Made by a program: the position numbers and the translations under genes
The notes under the pieces: model-generated
What the model was told of the DNA's origin: nothing
Databases searched by the model: none
What the model saw: the letters and a program-made list of their open reading frames with translations, nothing else
Part shown: positions 54,799 to 64,000 of the stretch, piece by piece
How positions within the stretch are numbered: position 1 is the stretch's first letter
How the letters are laid out: each line of letters starts with the position of its first letter
Assembly (NCBI GenBank): GCA_900544265.1
Contig: UQUQ01000002.1
Coordinates: forward strand, 96,701-160,700
Length of the DNA: 64,000 nucleotides
Origin: an uncultured Alistipes sp.
GTDB lineage: Bacteria > Bacteroidota > Bacteroidia > Bacteroidales > Rikenellaceae
Direction of reading: 5' to 3'

Positions 54799-56316
54799 AT
54801 GGCTGTAAGTCAACTTAAAGCAGGTGCATTTCTAAATTACGTGGTTATACTGCTCAATCTGGCAGTAGGCTTGCTCTATACCCCGTACATGTTACGTATG
54901 ATGGGACAGAGCGAGTATGGACTTTATTCGCTTGTGGCATCGGTTATCAGTTATTTGACTGTTTTAGATTTGGGAATGGGTAATGCTACCATTCGGTATA
55001 CTGCGAAGTTTCGGGCTGAGGGTAAAAAAAAGGAGCAATATGAGATGTTCGGGATGTTCCTTGTTATTTATTTGTTTATAGGTATTATCGCCGTCATTGC
55101 TGGATTGGGCCTCTATTTCAATGTGGACAATATGTTTGGTGCCACTATGACCCCAATTGAATTGTATCATGCTCGTATTATGATGCTCATACTGGTCTTC
55201 AATCTGGCAGTCAGCTTCCCAATGAGTATTTTTGGCTCTATTATTACTGCCTACGAACGCTTCGTGTTCCCTAAGGTTGTAAATATTGTACGAATCATAC
55301 TTAATACGGCCATAATGGTAGTACTCCTTTCAATGGGATACAAGGCTATCGCGATGGTTGTCCTTTCCACTGCATTCAATGTTATCACTCTTATTATCAA
55401 TTATGTTTATTGCAAACGTAAACTTCATATTGAGATACATTGGGGGCACTTTGAATGGGGATTCATACGGGAGGTTGCCATCTACTCATTTTGGATTCTT
55501 CTAAATGTGTTGATGGATCGCATTTATTGGAGCACTGGTCAATTTGTATTAGGAGCTGTCTCAGGTACGATAGCGGTTTCTATCTTTGCAGTTGCCATCC
55601 AGCTAGAGGGGATGTACATGATGTTTTCAACAGCCATTGTTTCAGTTTTCTTGCCTAAGGTAACAGGTCTTGTTACCAAGGGAAGTCAAGATCGAGAGAT
55701 ATCAGACTTATTTATCCGTACTGGTCGCATTCAAAGCATTATAATGAGTTTGATTTTGTTTGGTTTTATCGCTTTTGGTCAGGAGTTCATTATCCTATGG
55801 GCTGGCCCCGATTATGCCGATGCATATTATATGGCGTTGATGATTTTTGTTGCGCTATATATTCCTGTTATTCAGAATCTTGGCGTGACAATCCTTCAGG
55901 CTCGCAATCAAATGAGGTTCCGTAGCATTCTCTATGTCTGCATAGCGTTACTGGCTCTTGTTGCAGAGTTCGTATTTGCAAAGCAGTGGGGGGGGATCGG
56001 TTGCGCAATGGCCATTTCTGGAGCTCTCTTATTAGGTCAAGGCTTGATAATGAATATCTATTATCAGCGCGTGCAGCATCTCAACATTATCTCGTTTTGG
56101 AAGCAAGTGATAAAAATGAATTTAATGCCTATTAGTGTGACCGCTCTTTCTTTATTTATTACTCACACTTTGTACGTGATTGATACCTGGCCTAAGCTTG
56201 TAATGGGTATCGCAGTTTTCACTGCTATGTATATCCCATTGTGTTGGAATCTCTCCATGAACCAATACGAACGCAACTTGATCACAAAGCCAATACTAAA
56301 CACGTTACGAAGATGA
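54799..56316 (+). CDS. Wzx-type polysaccharide flippase
   Basis: 505 aa with about 12-14 membrane helices, MATE/MOP superfamily. N-terminal LKAGAFLNYVVILLNLAVG and MLRMMGQSEYGLYSLV are typical of oligosaccharide flippases, as is the IAFGQEFIILWAGPDY segment. It would move undecaprenyl-linked repeat units across the inner membrane for Wzy polymerisation. Its stop overlaps the next start (ATGA). Confidence 0.9.
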   Translation: MAVSQLKAGAFLNYVVILLNLAVGLLYTPYMLRMMGQSEYGLYSLVASVISYLTVLDLGMGNATIRYTAKFRAEGKKKEQYEMFGMFLVIYLFIGIIAVIAGLGLYFNVDNMFGATMTPIELYHARIMMLILVFNLAVSFPMSIFGSIITAYERFVFPKVVNIVRIILNTAIMVVLLSMGYKAIAMVVLSTAFNVITLIINYVYCKRKLHIEIHWGHFEWGFIREVAIYSFWILLNVLMDRIYWSTGQFVLGAVSGTIAVSIFAVAIQLEGMYMMFSTAIVSVFLPKVTGLVTKGSQDREISDLFIRTGRIQSIIMSLILFGFIAFGQEFIILWAGPDYADAYYMALMIFVALYIPVIQNLGVTILQARNQMRFRSILYVCIALLALVAEFVFAKQWGGIGCAMAISGALLLGQGLIMNIYYQRVQHLNIISFWKQVIKMNLMPISVTALSLFITHTLYVIDTWPKLVMGIAVFTAMYIPLCWNLSMNQYERNLITKPILNTLRR

Positions 56317-57446
56317 TCAGTATAATAGACAAACATAACTGCTGTGGCTGTAACGCTTGTGTGCAAAAGTGTCCCAAGCAATGCATTACAATGCGTGAGG
56401 ATGAGGAAGGCTTTCTCTATCCTTCGGTAAATCTTGATATTTGCATTGATTGCCACCTCTGCGAGACGGTATGTCCCTGTCTCAATCAAGAGGGGGCAAA
56501 AGAGCCGATTGTCTGTCTTGCTGCAAAAAATATAGATGAGGATATTCGTAAGCATAGCAGTAGTGGTGGAATCTTTATTTCAATTGCCAAAAAGGTAATT
56601 CAAGAAGGTGGTATAGTCTTTGGCGCTCGGTTTGATGACCGGTGGCAAGTGATGCATGATTTTGCTGAGACTTACGAAGACGCTGCTGCGTTTCGGGGCT
56701 CCAAGTACGTTCAGAGTAAGATTAGAGAGACCTTCAAACAAGCAGAAGCATTCTTGAAAAAAGGCCGCAGGGTTCTCTTCTCTGGTACACCATGTCAGAT
56801 CCTAGCTCTCAATCGTTTCCTTCGTAAGAAGTACGACAATCTACTAACAATCGAGGTAGTTTGCCATGGCGTACCAAGTCCTAAGGTTTGGCAATCGTAT
56901 CTTCAGTACATCAACCCCAACCATAAGCAGATTACAGCCATCAATTTACGAGATAAGAGCAGAGGTTGGAAACATTATAGTTATTTGATTCAGACTCAGG
57001 AAGAAAATCTTGTTGATGATTATGCGGCATCTTCTCTCTATCTCAGAGGTTTCTCATCCAATATGACTCTTCGTCCTTCATGCTACCGTTGTCCGGCAAA
57101 AGGATTGAGTTCTGGAGCAGACATTACATTGGCTGACTGTTGGGGAATTGAGAATCTTCAAGGCTACCACGATGACGATAAGGGAATATCCGCAGTTTTG
57201 GCTAATACACCTGAAGCAATGCGCTTGCTCGGGCAGTTAAACTTTGCTAGTCGAGAGATAGATTACGCCTTTGTTACGCGATACAATCCGTCAATAGTTC
57301 ATTCCCCGATAGAGCCCTTCTATAGGAAATTCTTTTGGAGATGTTTTCCTCAACATGGTATTGGCGCTGTTGAGGTTGTGTTCCAAAGATTAAAGAATCC
57401 TTTATATAAGTTGATTAACAAATTAATGACTTTTTTACAAAAGTGA
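56313..57446 (+). CDS. Ferredoxin-domain FrhB-like protein (F420 hydrogenase/dehydrogenase beta family)
   Basis: 377 aa. Two [4Fe-4S] motifs at the N-terminus: Cys10, 13, 16, 20 and Cys44, 47, 50, 54. The rest matches the FrhB/FdhB N- and C-terminal domains (SSSGGIFISIAKKVI; RVLFSGTPCQILAL; CYRCPAKGLSSGADITLADCWG). In anaerobes such proteins sit in polysaccharide loci next to pyruvyl transferases; their redox role there is not established. Starts inside the flippase stop and overlaps the pyruvyl transferase start (GTGA). Confidence 0.85.
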   Translation: MISIIDKHNCCGCNACVQKCPKQCITMREDEEGFLYPSVNLDICIDCHLCETVCPCLNQEGAKEPIVCLAAKNIDEDIRKHSSSGGIFISIAKKVIQEGGIVFGARFDDRWQVMHDFAETYEDAAAFRGSKYVQSKIRETFKQAEAFLKKGRRVLFSGTPCQILALNRFLRKKYDNLLTIEVVCHGVPSPKVWQSYLQYINPNHKQITAINLRDKSRGWKHYSYLIQTQEENLVDDYAASSLYLRGFSSNMTLRPSCYRCPAKGLSSGADITLADCWGIENLQGYHDDDKGISAVLANTPEAMRLLGQLNFASREIDYAFVTRYNPSIVHSPIEPFYRKFFWRCFPQHGIGAVEVVFQRLKNPLYKLINKLMTFLQK

Positions 57447-58456
57447 AGATATCTATTCTTACTCATCCATTGGGGGCAAATTATGGAGGCATTCTTCAGG
57501 CGTATGCTCTCTGCTCCTACTTGCAAAAGCAAGGGCACGAAGTTGTTGTGCTCAATCGTAGCCCTGATATGCCACTTTTTATGCGTATAATTAAGTGCAT
57601 TATGATCGAAGTCCATCATCCTCGCTATAACGACTCACGTTATAGGCATTTGGTGAGCTTCGTCAAACAACATATTCCTTACACTCGACCACTTTATACA
57701 TCGACTCAAATGACTAACTTTGTTCAAAAGAACAATGTGCAGGTCTCTATTGTTGGTAGTGATCAGGTATGGCGTGCTTCTTTTGCTATGAATTATGGCT
57801 TCGACTATTTTCTAGATTTTGTACCTGCGGGGGTAAAACAGCTCTCTTATGCAGCCTCTTTTGGCTTAGGAAACTGGGAATATACCGAAGAACAGACACA
57901 CAAGATTCAGCAATTGGTCAAAAAATTCGACGCTATATCAGTTCGTGAGGATGAGGGCATTACCCTCTGTCAGAAGTATTTGGGTGTGAAGGTAGAACAA
58001 GTGTTGGATCCGACCTTACTGCTTTGCGCAAAGGACTACGCCTCTGTCACCAGCCCTCGCATTGTGCCTGAGGATTATGTATTTGTCTATTGGTTAGGAA
58101 CTGTCGAAGAAAAGCAAAGGGTTATTACCGAGGTACAGATCGAGGGTAAGAAATTGATAGATATTTCACTTCGTGGACATGAACCACTTGTGTCAATTGA
58201 AGATTGGCTGTCATACATTAAGTATGCTGACCATGTAGTGACAGACTCTTTTCATGGCTGTGTATTTTCTATCCTCTTCCGCAAACAGTTCACTATTTGC
58301 TCCAACGACTCGGGAGGCAACGGCCGATTGAGGTCGCTTTTTACCATATTGGGTATCGATTTTGCTGCGAGAAACATCAATTATGAAGCTGTAGACGAGA
58401 GTCTGGTCGCGCAAAGACGCAAATCATACTCATTCCTCAAACAAGCGTTACAATAA
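57443..58456 (+). CDS. Polysaccharide pyruvyl transferase family protein
   Basis: 337 aa, starting at GTG 57443 inside the previous stop. It matches the PS_pyruv_trans/CsaB family: LGANYGGILQAYALCSYL, VGSDQVWRASF, SVREDEGI, LDPTLLL and DHVVTDSFHGCVFSILF. Members transfer pyruvate ketals from PEP to sugars, or act as glycosyltransferase-like enzymes. Coupled to the FrhB-like gene and, by a 1-nt overlap (TAATG), to the glycosyltransferase that follows. Confidence 0.88.
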   Translation: MKISILTHPLGANYGGILQAYALCSYLQKQGHEVVVLNRSPDMPLFMRIIKCIMIEVHHPRYNDSRYRHLVSFVKQHIPYTRPLYTSTQMTNFVQKNNVQVSIVGSDQVWRASFAMNYGFDYFLDFVPAGVKQLSYAASFGLGNWEYTEEQTHKIQQLVKKFDAISVREDEGITLCQKYLGVKVEQVLDPTLLLCAKDYASVTSPRIVPEDYVFVYWLGTVEEKQRVITEVQIEGKKLIDISLRGHEPLVSIEDWLSYIKYADHVVTDSFHGCVFSILFRKQFTICSNDSGGNGRLRSLFTILGIDFAARNINYEAVDESLVAQRRKSYSFLKQALQ

Positions 58457-59556
58457 TGACAATAACATTCTTTAGTAACTTTCTCAATCATCATCAACTT
58501 CCTATTTGTCAGGAATTTATCAAACTTATTGGCGAGAGCAACTTCCATTTTGTTGCTAACGAGCGTATTCATGTCGAACGAGTCAAGATGGGTTACGAGG
58601 ATATGAATGTGAAGTATCCTTTCGTAGTGAGAACCTATGAGTCGAAAGAGCAGATGGATTATGCCATCCGATTGGCGCAAGAGTCAGATGTCGCGATTAT
58701 TGGTTCTGCACCAAGTGTCTTTGTAGAGATTAGAAGCACAGAGAATAGACTCACCTTTCTGTTCCGCGAACGCATTTTCAAGAATGGATTTTGGCATTGT
58801 TTCTATCCTCCTACAGCTTTAGCTATTTACAAAGGATATACACGTTATCGCAATAAGAATATCTATATCCTTTGCGCCAGCGCCTATGCTGCTGATGATG
58901 TAGAAAAATGTTTTTTCCCTCGTAAGAAATGCTTGAAGTGGGGTTACTTCCCCAAACTTTTACCTAAGGTAGAAAAGCAACATGATAAGTTTCGCCTCAT
59001 GTGGTGCGGACGTATGCTTTGGTGGAAACATCCGGAAGATGCTGTATACGTGGCACGTATGCTTAATGAGCGCGGTATAGCCTTCGAGATGAAGATGATT
59101 GGTAACGGTGAAAAGCGTGAGCTTGTCGAGCAAATGATCGATCGCTATGGCCTCCGATCCCAAATCCATACATTTGACTTCATGGCGCCTGCTGATATTC
59201 GTATGGTGATGAACGAGTCGAATGTTTATCTTTTCACCAGTGGCAGACAAGAAGGTTGGGGCGTAGTGCTTAACGAGGCCATGAATAGCGGATGTGTCGT
59301 TATTGCTAATAGCAAAACTGGTAGTGCTCCTTATCTTATTGAAGATGGAAAAAGTGGTATTCTTTACGACGGCTCAAAAAAGAGTTTGGAGAAGGCTGTA
59401 GATAAACTGCTTACGAGTAATCTCTCCATGCTGTCTGATGCGGCATATCATTCTATCTCGGATGTTTGGAATCCTCAAAATGCAGCCAGACTATTCGTGG
59501 ATTTTGTGAAAAATAATACGAGACAGAGCATAAATGCTCCATGTTCGTTAACTTAA
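58456..59556 (+). CDS. Glycosyltransferase, GT-B fold (GT4/GT1 type)
   Basis: 366 aa. N-terminal acceptor domain (FFSNFLNHHQLPICQEF) and C-terminal donor domain with FRLMWCGRMLWWKHPEDAV and the EX7E-like element EGWGVVLNEAMN, typical of retaining GT-B enzymes. It adds one sugar of the repeat unit; donor and acceptor cannot be assigned. Overlaps the pyruvyl transferase stop by one base. Confidence 0.85.
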   Translation: MTITFFSNFLNHHQLPICQEFIKLIGESNFHFVANERIHVERVKMGYEDMNVKYPFVVRTYESKEQMDYAIRLAQESDVAIIGSAPSVFVEIRSTENRLTFLFRERIFKNGFWHCFYPPTALAIYKGYTRYRNKNIYILCASAYAADDVEKCFFPRKKCLKWGYFPKLLPKVEKQHDKFRLMWCGRMLWWKHPEDAVYVARMLNERGIAFEMKMIGNGEKRELVEQMIDRYGLRSQIHTFDFMAPADIRMVMNESNVYLFTSGRQEGWGVVLNEAMNSGCVVIANSKTGSAPYLIEDGKSGILYDGSKKSLEKAVDKLLTSNLSMLSDAAYHSISDVWNPQNAARLFVDFVKNNTRQSINAPCSLT

Positions 59557-59561
59557 AGGTT

Positions 59562-60734
59562 ATGACAACTATTTTAATATTATTTGCAATAGTTTTATAC
59601 CTAATATTTAAGAATCAAGACTTTGCGACAGGCAATAAGAAGTACATCATTTGGATGACAATTGCATTGACTGTAGTTTCCGGCTTACGACATGAAGGTG
59701 TAGGCAATGATACCTATGCGTATATGATGATGTATGAGAATACCGGTACTGACAGTTGGTCGTATCTATTGGATAACTTCTGGGGCAACTACCTTCATCC
59801 AGTAGATAATAGCGTAAAAGATCCAGGATATAAAATATTTTCAAAATTGTTATATCTGATTTTTCCGGACTCTCGACTTTATTTGTTTGTTGTTGCATTG
59901 ATGTGTTTGGTCCCTATGGGGCTTTTTATTCGTAAGTATTCTAAAAATCTGCAAACAACTCTGTTTGCTTATGCTTTTTACCTCACTTTGTTTTGGCGTT
60001 ACTTGCCTAATAGTGCGATACGTCAATCCATAACAATTGGTGTTGTTTTGTTGGGGTACATATGCCTATGCGATAGAAAATGGATCTACTATATTCTACT
60101 AGTTTTCTTCGGCTCATTGTTCCATAAAAGTGGACTAATTGTATTAAGTTTGTTACCTCTCTTATATTACGTAAATGCAAAGGGTTTTTTTAAATGCTCG
60201 TTTGTATTGTTTTTCTTATCGCTAATGTTTTCTGATCAAGTAGCATTCGTTTTTATTGATCAAAGCGATATTTACAATAATTATTTAGTAGGAGATTATT
60301 ATGGTGGAGTAAATGAAAGCCGTCCTATTATGGTCATAATATTGTTCTTAGGACTTTATGTAATTACATTTATGGGTTTGCAAAGATATAAAGTTGAGAA
60401 TGAGTCACAAAAACTACTACTTATAGGTACTTCATTATCGATGATCTTTCTTCCTCTAATTTGGGTAAATCCCTCATTGATACGAATTGTCGGCTATTTT
60501 GCTCCATTTATGGGCATTATGGTGGGAGAGTCATTTGATAGAATTAATATGGGGAGACTTATAAGGAATGCAGTAATCGTGCTATTCCTATATCATTCTT
60601 TGTCCTCATTCAATTCGTTTAAGATGATGTGGCAGCACATGGAACTTCATGATAGATATGGTCAGAAGACGGAGGTGTTCATGAAAGATTTTCAGCAGAA
60701 AAATCGCTGTATAATAGAGAATCACATTGCATAA
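59562..60734 (+). CDS. EpsG-family polysaccharide polymerase (Wzy-like)
   Basis: 390 aa from the ATG at 59562, which follows an AAAGG ribosome-binding site and lies just past the previous stop; an ATG at 59541 would overlap the previous gene. About ten membrane helices. EpsG-type motif VVSGLRHEGVGNDTYAY and YRSxxNxIRQSI-like segment LFWRYLPNSAIRQSI are present. It probably polymerises the repeat units delivered by the flippase. Confidence 0.8.
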   Translation: MTTILILFAIVLYLIFKNQDFATGNKKYIIWMTIALTVVSGLRHEGVGNDTYAYMMMYENTGTDSWSYLLDNFWGNYLHPVDNSVKDPGYKIFSKLLYLIFPDSRLYLFVVALMCLVPMGLFIRKYSKNLQTTLFAYAFYLTLFWRYLPNSAIRQSITIGVVLLGYICLCDRKWIYYILLVFFGSLFHKSGLIVLSLLPLLYYVNAKGFFKCSFVLFFLSLMFSDQVAFVFIDQSDIYNNYLVGDYYGGVNESRPIMVIILFLGLYVITFMGLQRYKVENESQKLLLIGTSLSMIFLPLIWVNPSLIRIVGYFAPFMGIMVGESFDRINMGRLIRNAVIVLFLYHSLSSFNSFKMMWQHMELHDRYGQKTEVFMKDFQQKNRCIIENHIA

Positions 60735-60742
60735 TAATAAAT

Positions 60743-61963
60743 ATGAAAGTTGTACATATAAATGTAGCTTGTGGAAAAGGCAGTACAGGCGTCATCGTGG
60801 TTGAAATATCAGAGCTTTTAAAGAAGAAAGGATATGAGTCTTATATTGCTTATGGCCTTGGACAGTCTGATTATCCTAATTCATATAAAATTGGCTCTAA
60901 CTTAGAAAGTAAGTTGCACGCACTCATCAATACTCGAATTCTTGGGGAAGAGGGCTCCGGTTCAGTTTGTGCAACCAAGAAGTTGGTTAAGTGGTTAGAT
61001 TCTATCACTCCAGATATTGTTCATCTTTATACATTCCATTCAAACTATGTAAATTATGAGATACTATTTAGATATCTAATTAGTAGGCATATAAGGGTGT
61101 GCTGGTCATTCTTTGACTGTTGGCCATTTACTGGACGCTGCACTCATTTTACAGAGAAAAAATGCAGAAACTGGGAAACTGAATGTGGCAAATGCCCGCA
61201 TTTGAAAAATGCCGGTAATATAACTTGGTTTTTCGATAAGACAAATAAAATGTTTAAAATGAAGAAAAACCTGATACCTCAGTTTAGGGACCTTAATATC
61301 ATTGTATGTTCAAAGTGGCTTAAGTCGGAAGTGAAAAAGTCTTTCCTTGGAGATAAGCCCATACACATGATTTACAACTGGATTGATACAGCCAAATTCT
61401 CGGAAATTCATGATGACTCAATTTATGAGAAGTATGGTTTAGACAAGAACAAGAAACTCTTGTTGAGTGTAGGTCAAGATTGGGGGAAGTTCAATACCCG
61501 TTATCAGGATGCTTGTCGTTTGGCTAATATTCTCCCTGATGATTATCAACTCGCTATTGTAGGCGGAAAAGAGAAGGATCTGGTGATTCAAGATAAAATA
61601 GTGTATATCCCTTACGTTGCAGGGACTCATGAACTCTCAAAGCTCTATTCTGCTGCATTAGCATTTACATATTTCTCGGTAGAAGATACCTTTGGGAAAG
61701 TTATTGCTGAAGCTATGCTTTGTGGAACTCCTGCAGTAGTTTTTAATGCGACAGCTTGCCCCGAGGTAGTAGGAACTACTGGTTACGCTGTACCACCTCA
61801 TGATGTAGAGGCGATGTTGGAGAGTGTTAAAGAGATTGAGCGTAGAGGTCGTGATTTTTACAGTCAAAGATGTAAAGACAAGGTTATCGCGGATTATGGC
61901 TATGAGAAGAATGTAAACAAGTATATTTCTATCTACGAAGATATGCTTAAAAATAGCCGCTAA
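60743..61963 (+). CDS. Glycosyltransferase family 4 protein
   Basis: 406 aa GT-B enzyme. Opens with MKVVHINVACGKGSTGVIV, contains the WSFFDCWPFTGRCTHF block with several Cys (also in CRNWETECGKCPHL, as seen in GT4 members of capsule loci), and the donor-site element EDTFGKVIAEAMLCGTP. Starts 8 nt after the polymerase gene. Sugar specificity unknown. No gene follows for 639 nt. Confidence 0.88.
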   Translation: MKVVHINVACGKGSTGVIVVEISELLKKKGYESYIAYGLGQSDYPNSYKIGSNLESKLHALINTRILGEEGSGSVCATKKLVKWLDSITPDIVHLYTFHSNYVNYEILFRYLISRHIRVCWSFFDCWPFTGRCTHFTEKKCRNWETECGKCPHLKNAGNITWFFDKTNKMFKMKKNLIPQFRDLNIIVCSKWLKSEVKKSFLGDKPIHMIYNWIDTAKFSEIHDDSIYEKYGLDKNKKLLLSVGQDWGKFNTRYQDACRLANILPDDYQLAIVGGKEKDLVIQDKIVYIPYVAGTHELSKLYSAALAFTYFSVEDTFGKVIAEAMLCGTPAVVFNATACPEVVGTTGYAVPPHDVEAMLESVKEIERRGRDFYSQRCKDKVIADYGYEKNVNKYISIYEDMLKNSR

Positions 61964-62602
61964 GCTCTTTTATTATACCATAAACATGATCTCCAAATGT
62001 AACCCGTATCCGTTATTAAAGTATAGTTTCTGAATAACTAAAATATACAGAGTGTCTATACTTGGGGTAGAGGATTATGGATGATGAATGTTACTGGAAG
62101 AAATGCTAGTATGAAGGATTTTATTCGATGAATATTTATTCTAATCTAAGGAGAGGGTGAGGCTGCATATAATCTAACTAACATTCAGATCATTAAGTAC
62201 TATGGTGTATATATCCGAATAGAGGCCAGAGTATAACGAAGTAGTGTGATAAATCTCCTGGAATTGCTCTACTATTATAGCTGTATTATCAACGAACTTG
62301 CCTTAGTGCTGGAGTTTGGCTTCTAGGAGGAGCGACTATTCTTTGTATATAGTTATTGATCTCAGGCACTTCGTAAAGCGGTATCGTAAAGTTGCCGTCG
62401 CGCTGATCGGAAGGTGCGGATTGAGATGAAGGGATTGGAGATATACATTATCTTTTGAAGATCCATTATAAAAAATATAAATCTTGCAGTATCAATAGAA
62501 AGAGAGGTATCTCGTGTGTATTCATCCTTCTATAGCGTTGTAACTCGATTGTAGTCATTATTGATTTGGCTATTATGACAGGGGTAGTAATAATTATCAG
62601 AT
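61964..62602. other. 639-nt AT-rich stretch without a supported gene
   Basis: Stops occur in all frames and no protein family could be recognised. No consensus promoter or terminator was identified. As with the stretch after the CapE-like gene, decay of a former cassette gene is the simplest reading. Confidence 0.5.
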
Positions 62603-63907
62603 ATGAAAATATTAGTTGTAGGTGTAGGTCCTTGGAATGATATACAATATGGTAATAACGTGATGACCAACTGGTTTGAGGGTTATAATGCTGAGTTTGC
62701 AAATATTTATGTACATGCAGGATATCCTTGTAATAGCATGTGTGAGAAATATATGCAGATTACGGACTCGATGATGATGCATTCAATTATAGGTCGAAGG
62801 GCTGGTAAAATATTTTCTATGACATATGCTGAACAAAAGAATTATAATAAGCGAGAAGGCCTGTTTGTGCAGAATACCAATCTTGAAAAGAGAGCCAAAT
62901 CTCTACCTGTAGACATTGCTAATCTTGCAAAAGATTCAGTATGGTTGTTGGGCAGAATTGATAAAATAGCACTTAAGAAATTTGTGCAGGATTTCAATCC
63001 CGATATTGTATTCTGTCATCATGTATTCAATTTTAATTTCTGGCGAGTTGAGCGTTTGGTCCGTAAATTTACCAAGGCTCCTATGGTCGCTTTCACAGGA
63101 GATTCGGAGGCTTCGCTAAATAGGGTAAGCTATTCTCCGTTATTTTGGATTAGACAGATCACGTTGAATCGACTTTTCAAGAAGCATATTAAACTTTTTG
63201 AGCACTATTTCACTTTTTGCGAAGATCAGGCTCGTCGATATGAAATACTATCAGGCAAGCCTGCTTCTACCCTATACAAGTGTGCGGATTTTGTAGATAA
63301 ATTTGAGTCGAAGCCGGTTGGAAAACCTATCCATTTGGTCTATGCTGGTAACATTATCTATAATCGCTGGGAGACACTCGCAGTTCTTGCAGATGCTTTA
63401 GAGATTATCAACAAAGATGGTGAGAAAATGGTATTGGATATCTACACCAACACTCAGTTGACACCAGAGATGGCTAAGCGATTGAAGAACCGTAGAGGTA
63501 CAATCGTTCATGGCCGAGTTGCTCCTTCAGAACTGGTTGAGATATACAAGAGAGCAGATATCGCTTTGCATATTGAGAGTTTCACCAAAAAGTATCGTTT
63601 GGATACAAAGGATTCATTCTCTACAAAGATTGTGGATCTGATGAGTTCAACATGTGCGATTATGGCGGTATGTTGGAAGTATCACAACGGTTTACAGTAT
63701 CTTCAGCGCGAAGATGCTGCTATTTGCATCAGCGACCTGACAAAGGTGCAAGAAATGCTGCAACGCATTTGTAATAATCCTTCTGTGATTCAGTCTTATG
63801 CCCGCAAGGCATGGGAGTGTGGCAAACGTAACCACACTCGCGAGGCTATCCAAAATCACATAACAGAGGTTTTCGAAAAAGCAATTCAAAATAATCAAAC
63901 TAAATAA
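62603..63907 (+). CDS. Glycosyltransferase (GT-B, GT4-like)
   Basis: 434 aa. An N-terminal MKILVVGVGPWNDI and HHVFNFNFWRVERL, and a C-terminal donor domain with IHLVYAGNIIYNRWETLAVL, GRVAPSELVEIYKRADIALHIE and DSFSTKIVDLMSS, fit a GT4-like glycosyltransferase. Substrate unknown. The 93 nt from its stop to the window end show no gene. Confidence 0.78.
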   Translation: MKILVVGVGPWNDIQYGNNVMTNWFEGYNAEFANIYVHAGYPCNSMCEKYMQITDSMMMHSIIGRRAGKIFSMTYAEQKNYNKREGLFVQNTNLEKRAKSLPVDIANLAKDSVWLLGRIDKIALKKFVQDFNPDIVFCHHVFNFNFWRVERLVRKFTKAPMVAFTGDSEASLNRVSYSPLFWIRQITLNRLFKKHIKLFEHYFTFCEDQARRYEILSGKPASTLYKCADFVDKFESKPVGKPIHLVYAGNIIYNRWETLAVLADALEIINKDGEKMVLDIYTNTQLTPEMAKRLKNRRGTIVHGRVAPSELVEIYKRADIALHIESFTKKYRLDTKDSFSTKIVDLMSSTCAIMAVCWKYHNGLQYLQREDAAICISDLTKVQEMLQRICNNPSVIQSYARKAWECGKRNHTREAIQNHITEVFEKAIQNNQTK

Positions 63908-64000
63908 AAGCATAAGAAATGACCTAAGTACATGACAAAAATTTGAATACATCAAATTTCGGGACATAAATTGGTCGAAAAAGCACGTTGGAGATTTCCT

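Overview
The window looks like a chromosomal segment of a Bacteroidales bacterium, most likely a GC-rich Alistipes-type genome (inference). The evidence is repeated Bacteroidetes-type promoters (TTTG, 19-20 nt, TAnnTTTG), several proteins of largely Bacteroidetes families (a BACON domain, a probable DUF4251, a UpxY antiterminator, a TPR-TM-HTH regulator), and a core that is clearly GC-rich. Both ends of the window are AT-richer and look acquired.

Layout. 1-7.2 kb: AT-rich defence-like island with a tight + strand operon (MmeI-type DNA methyltransferase, 2-TM protein, SF2 helicase, GIY-YIG nuclease), facing a - strand pair (unknown 222-aa protein and an XRE-ImmA/IrrE protease fusion). 7.8-14 kb: a membrane TPR regulator followed by three surface lipoproteins. 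14-33 kb: housekeeping genes (methyltransferase, CvfB-like, omega-amidase, uvrA, ispF, pepD, HAD phosphatase, SDR, Ogt, BASS transporter, YqeY, a large amidase-like exported protein coupled to a sodium:solute symporter, mscL, a potassium-channel-like protein) and a tRNA with CAT anticodon. 33.4-40.5 kb: AraC regulator divergent from a complete RND efflux operon, then a YbaK-type deacylase.

40.8-64 kb: polysaccharide (capsule/O-antigen) region. rmlA-rmlC-rmlD-rmlB plus a nucleotidyltransferase-fold protein run on the - strand and make dTDP-L-rhamnose. Divergent from them, a UpxY antiterminator with a long leader starts the + strand locus: PglF/WbpM-type dehydratase, UDP-glucose dehydrogenase, a remnant of a UDP-glucuronate epimerase, a WbuC cupin, the three genes for UDP-L-FucNAc (CapG-CapF-CapE type), a Wzx flippase, an FrhB-like ferredoxin-domain protein with a pyruvyl transferase, three glycosyltransferases and an EpsG-type polymerase. 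Base composition falls sharply after about 50.34 kb, suggesting that the distal sugar-specific cassette was exchanged. Two long stretches without genes (53961-54798 and 61964-62602) lie in this cassette. No initiating glycosyl-1-phosphate transferase is visible, so the locus probably continues beyond the window.

Unusual points: the four-gene methylase/TM/helicase/nuclease operon, short degenerate tandem repeats beyond the 3' ends of several genes and in frame inside two enzymes, overlapping divergent promoters between ispF and pepD, a channel whose filter reads TVGAE, and an amidase fold that appears split by a golvesin-like domain.
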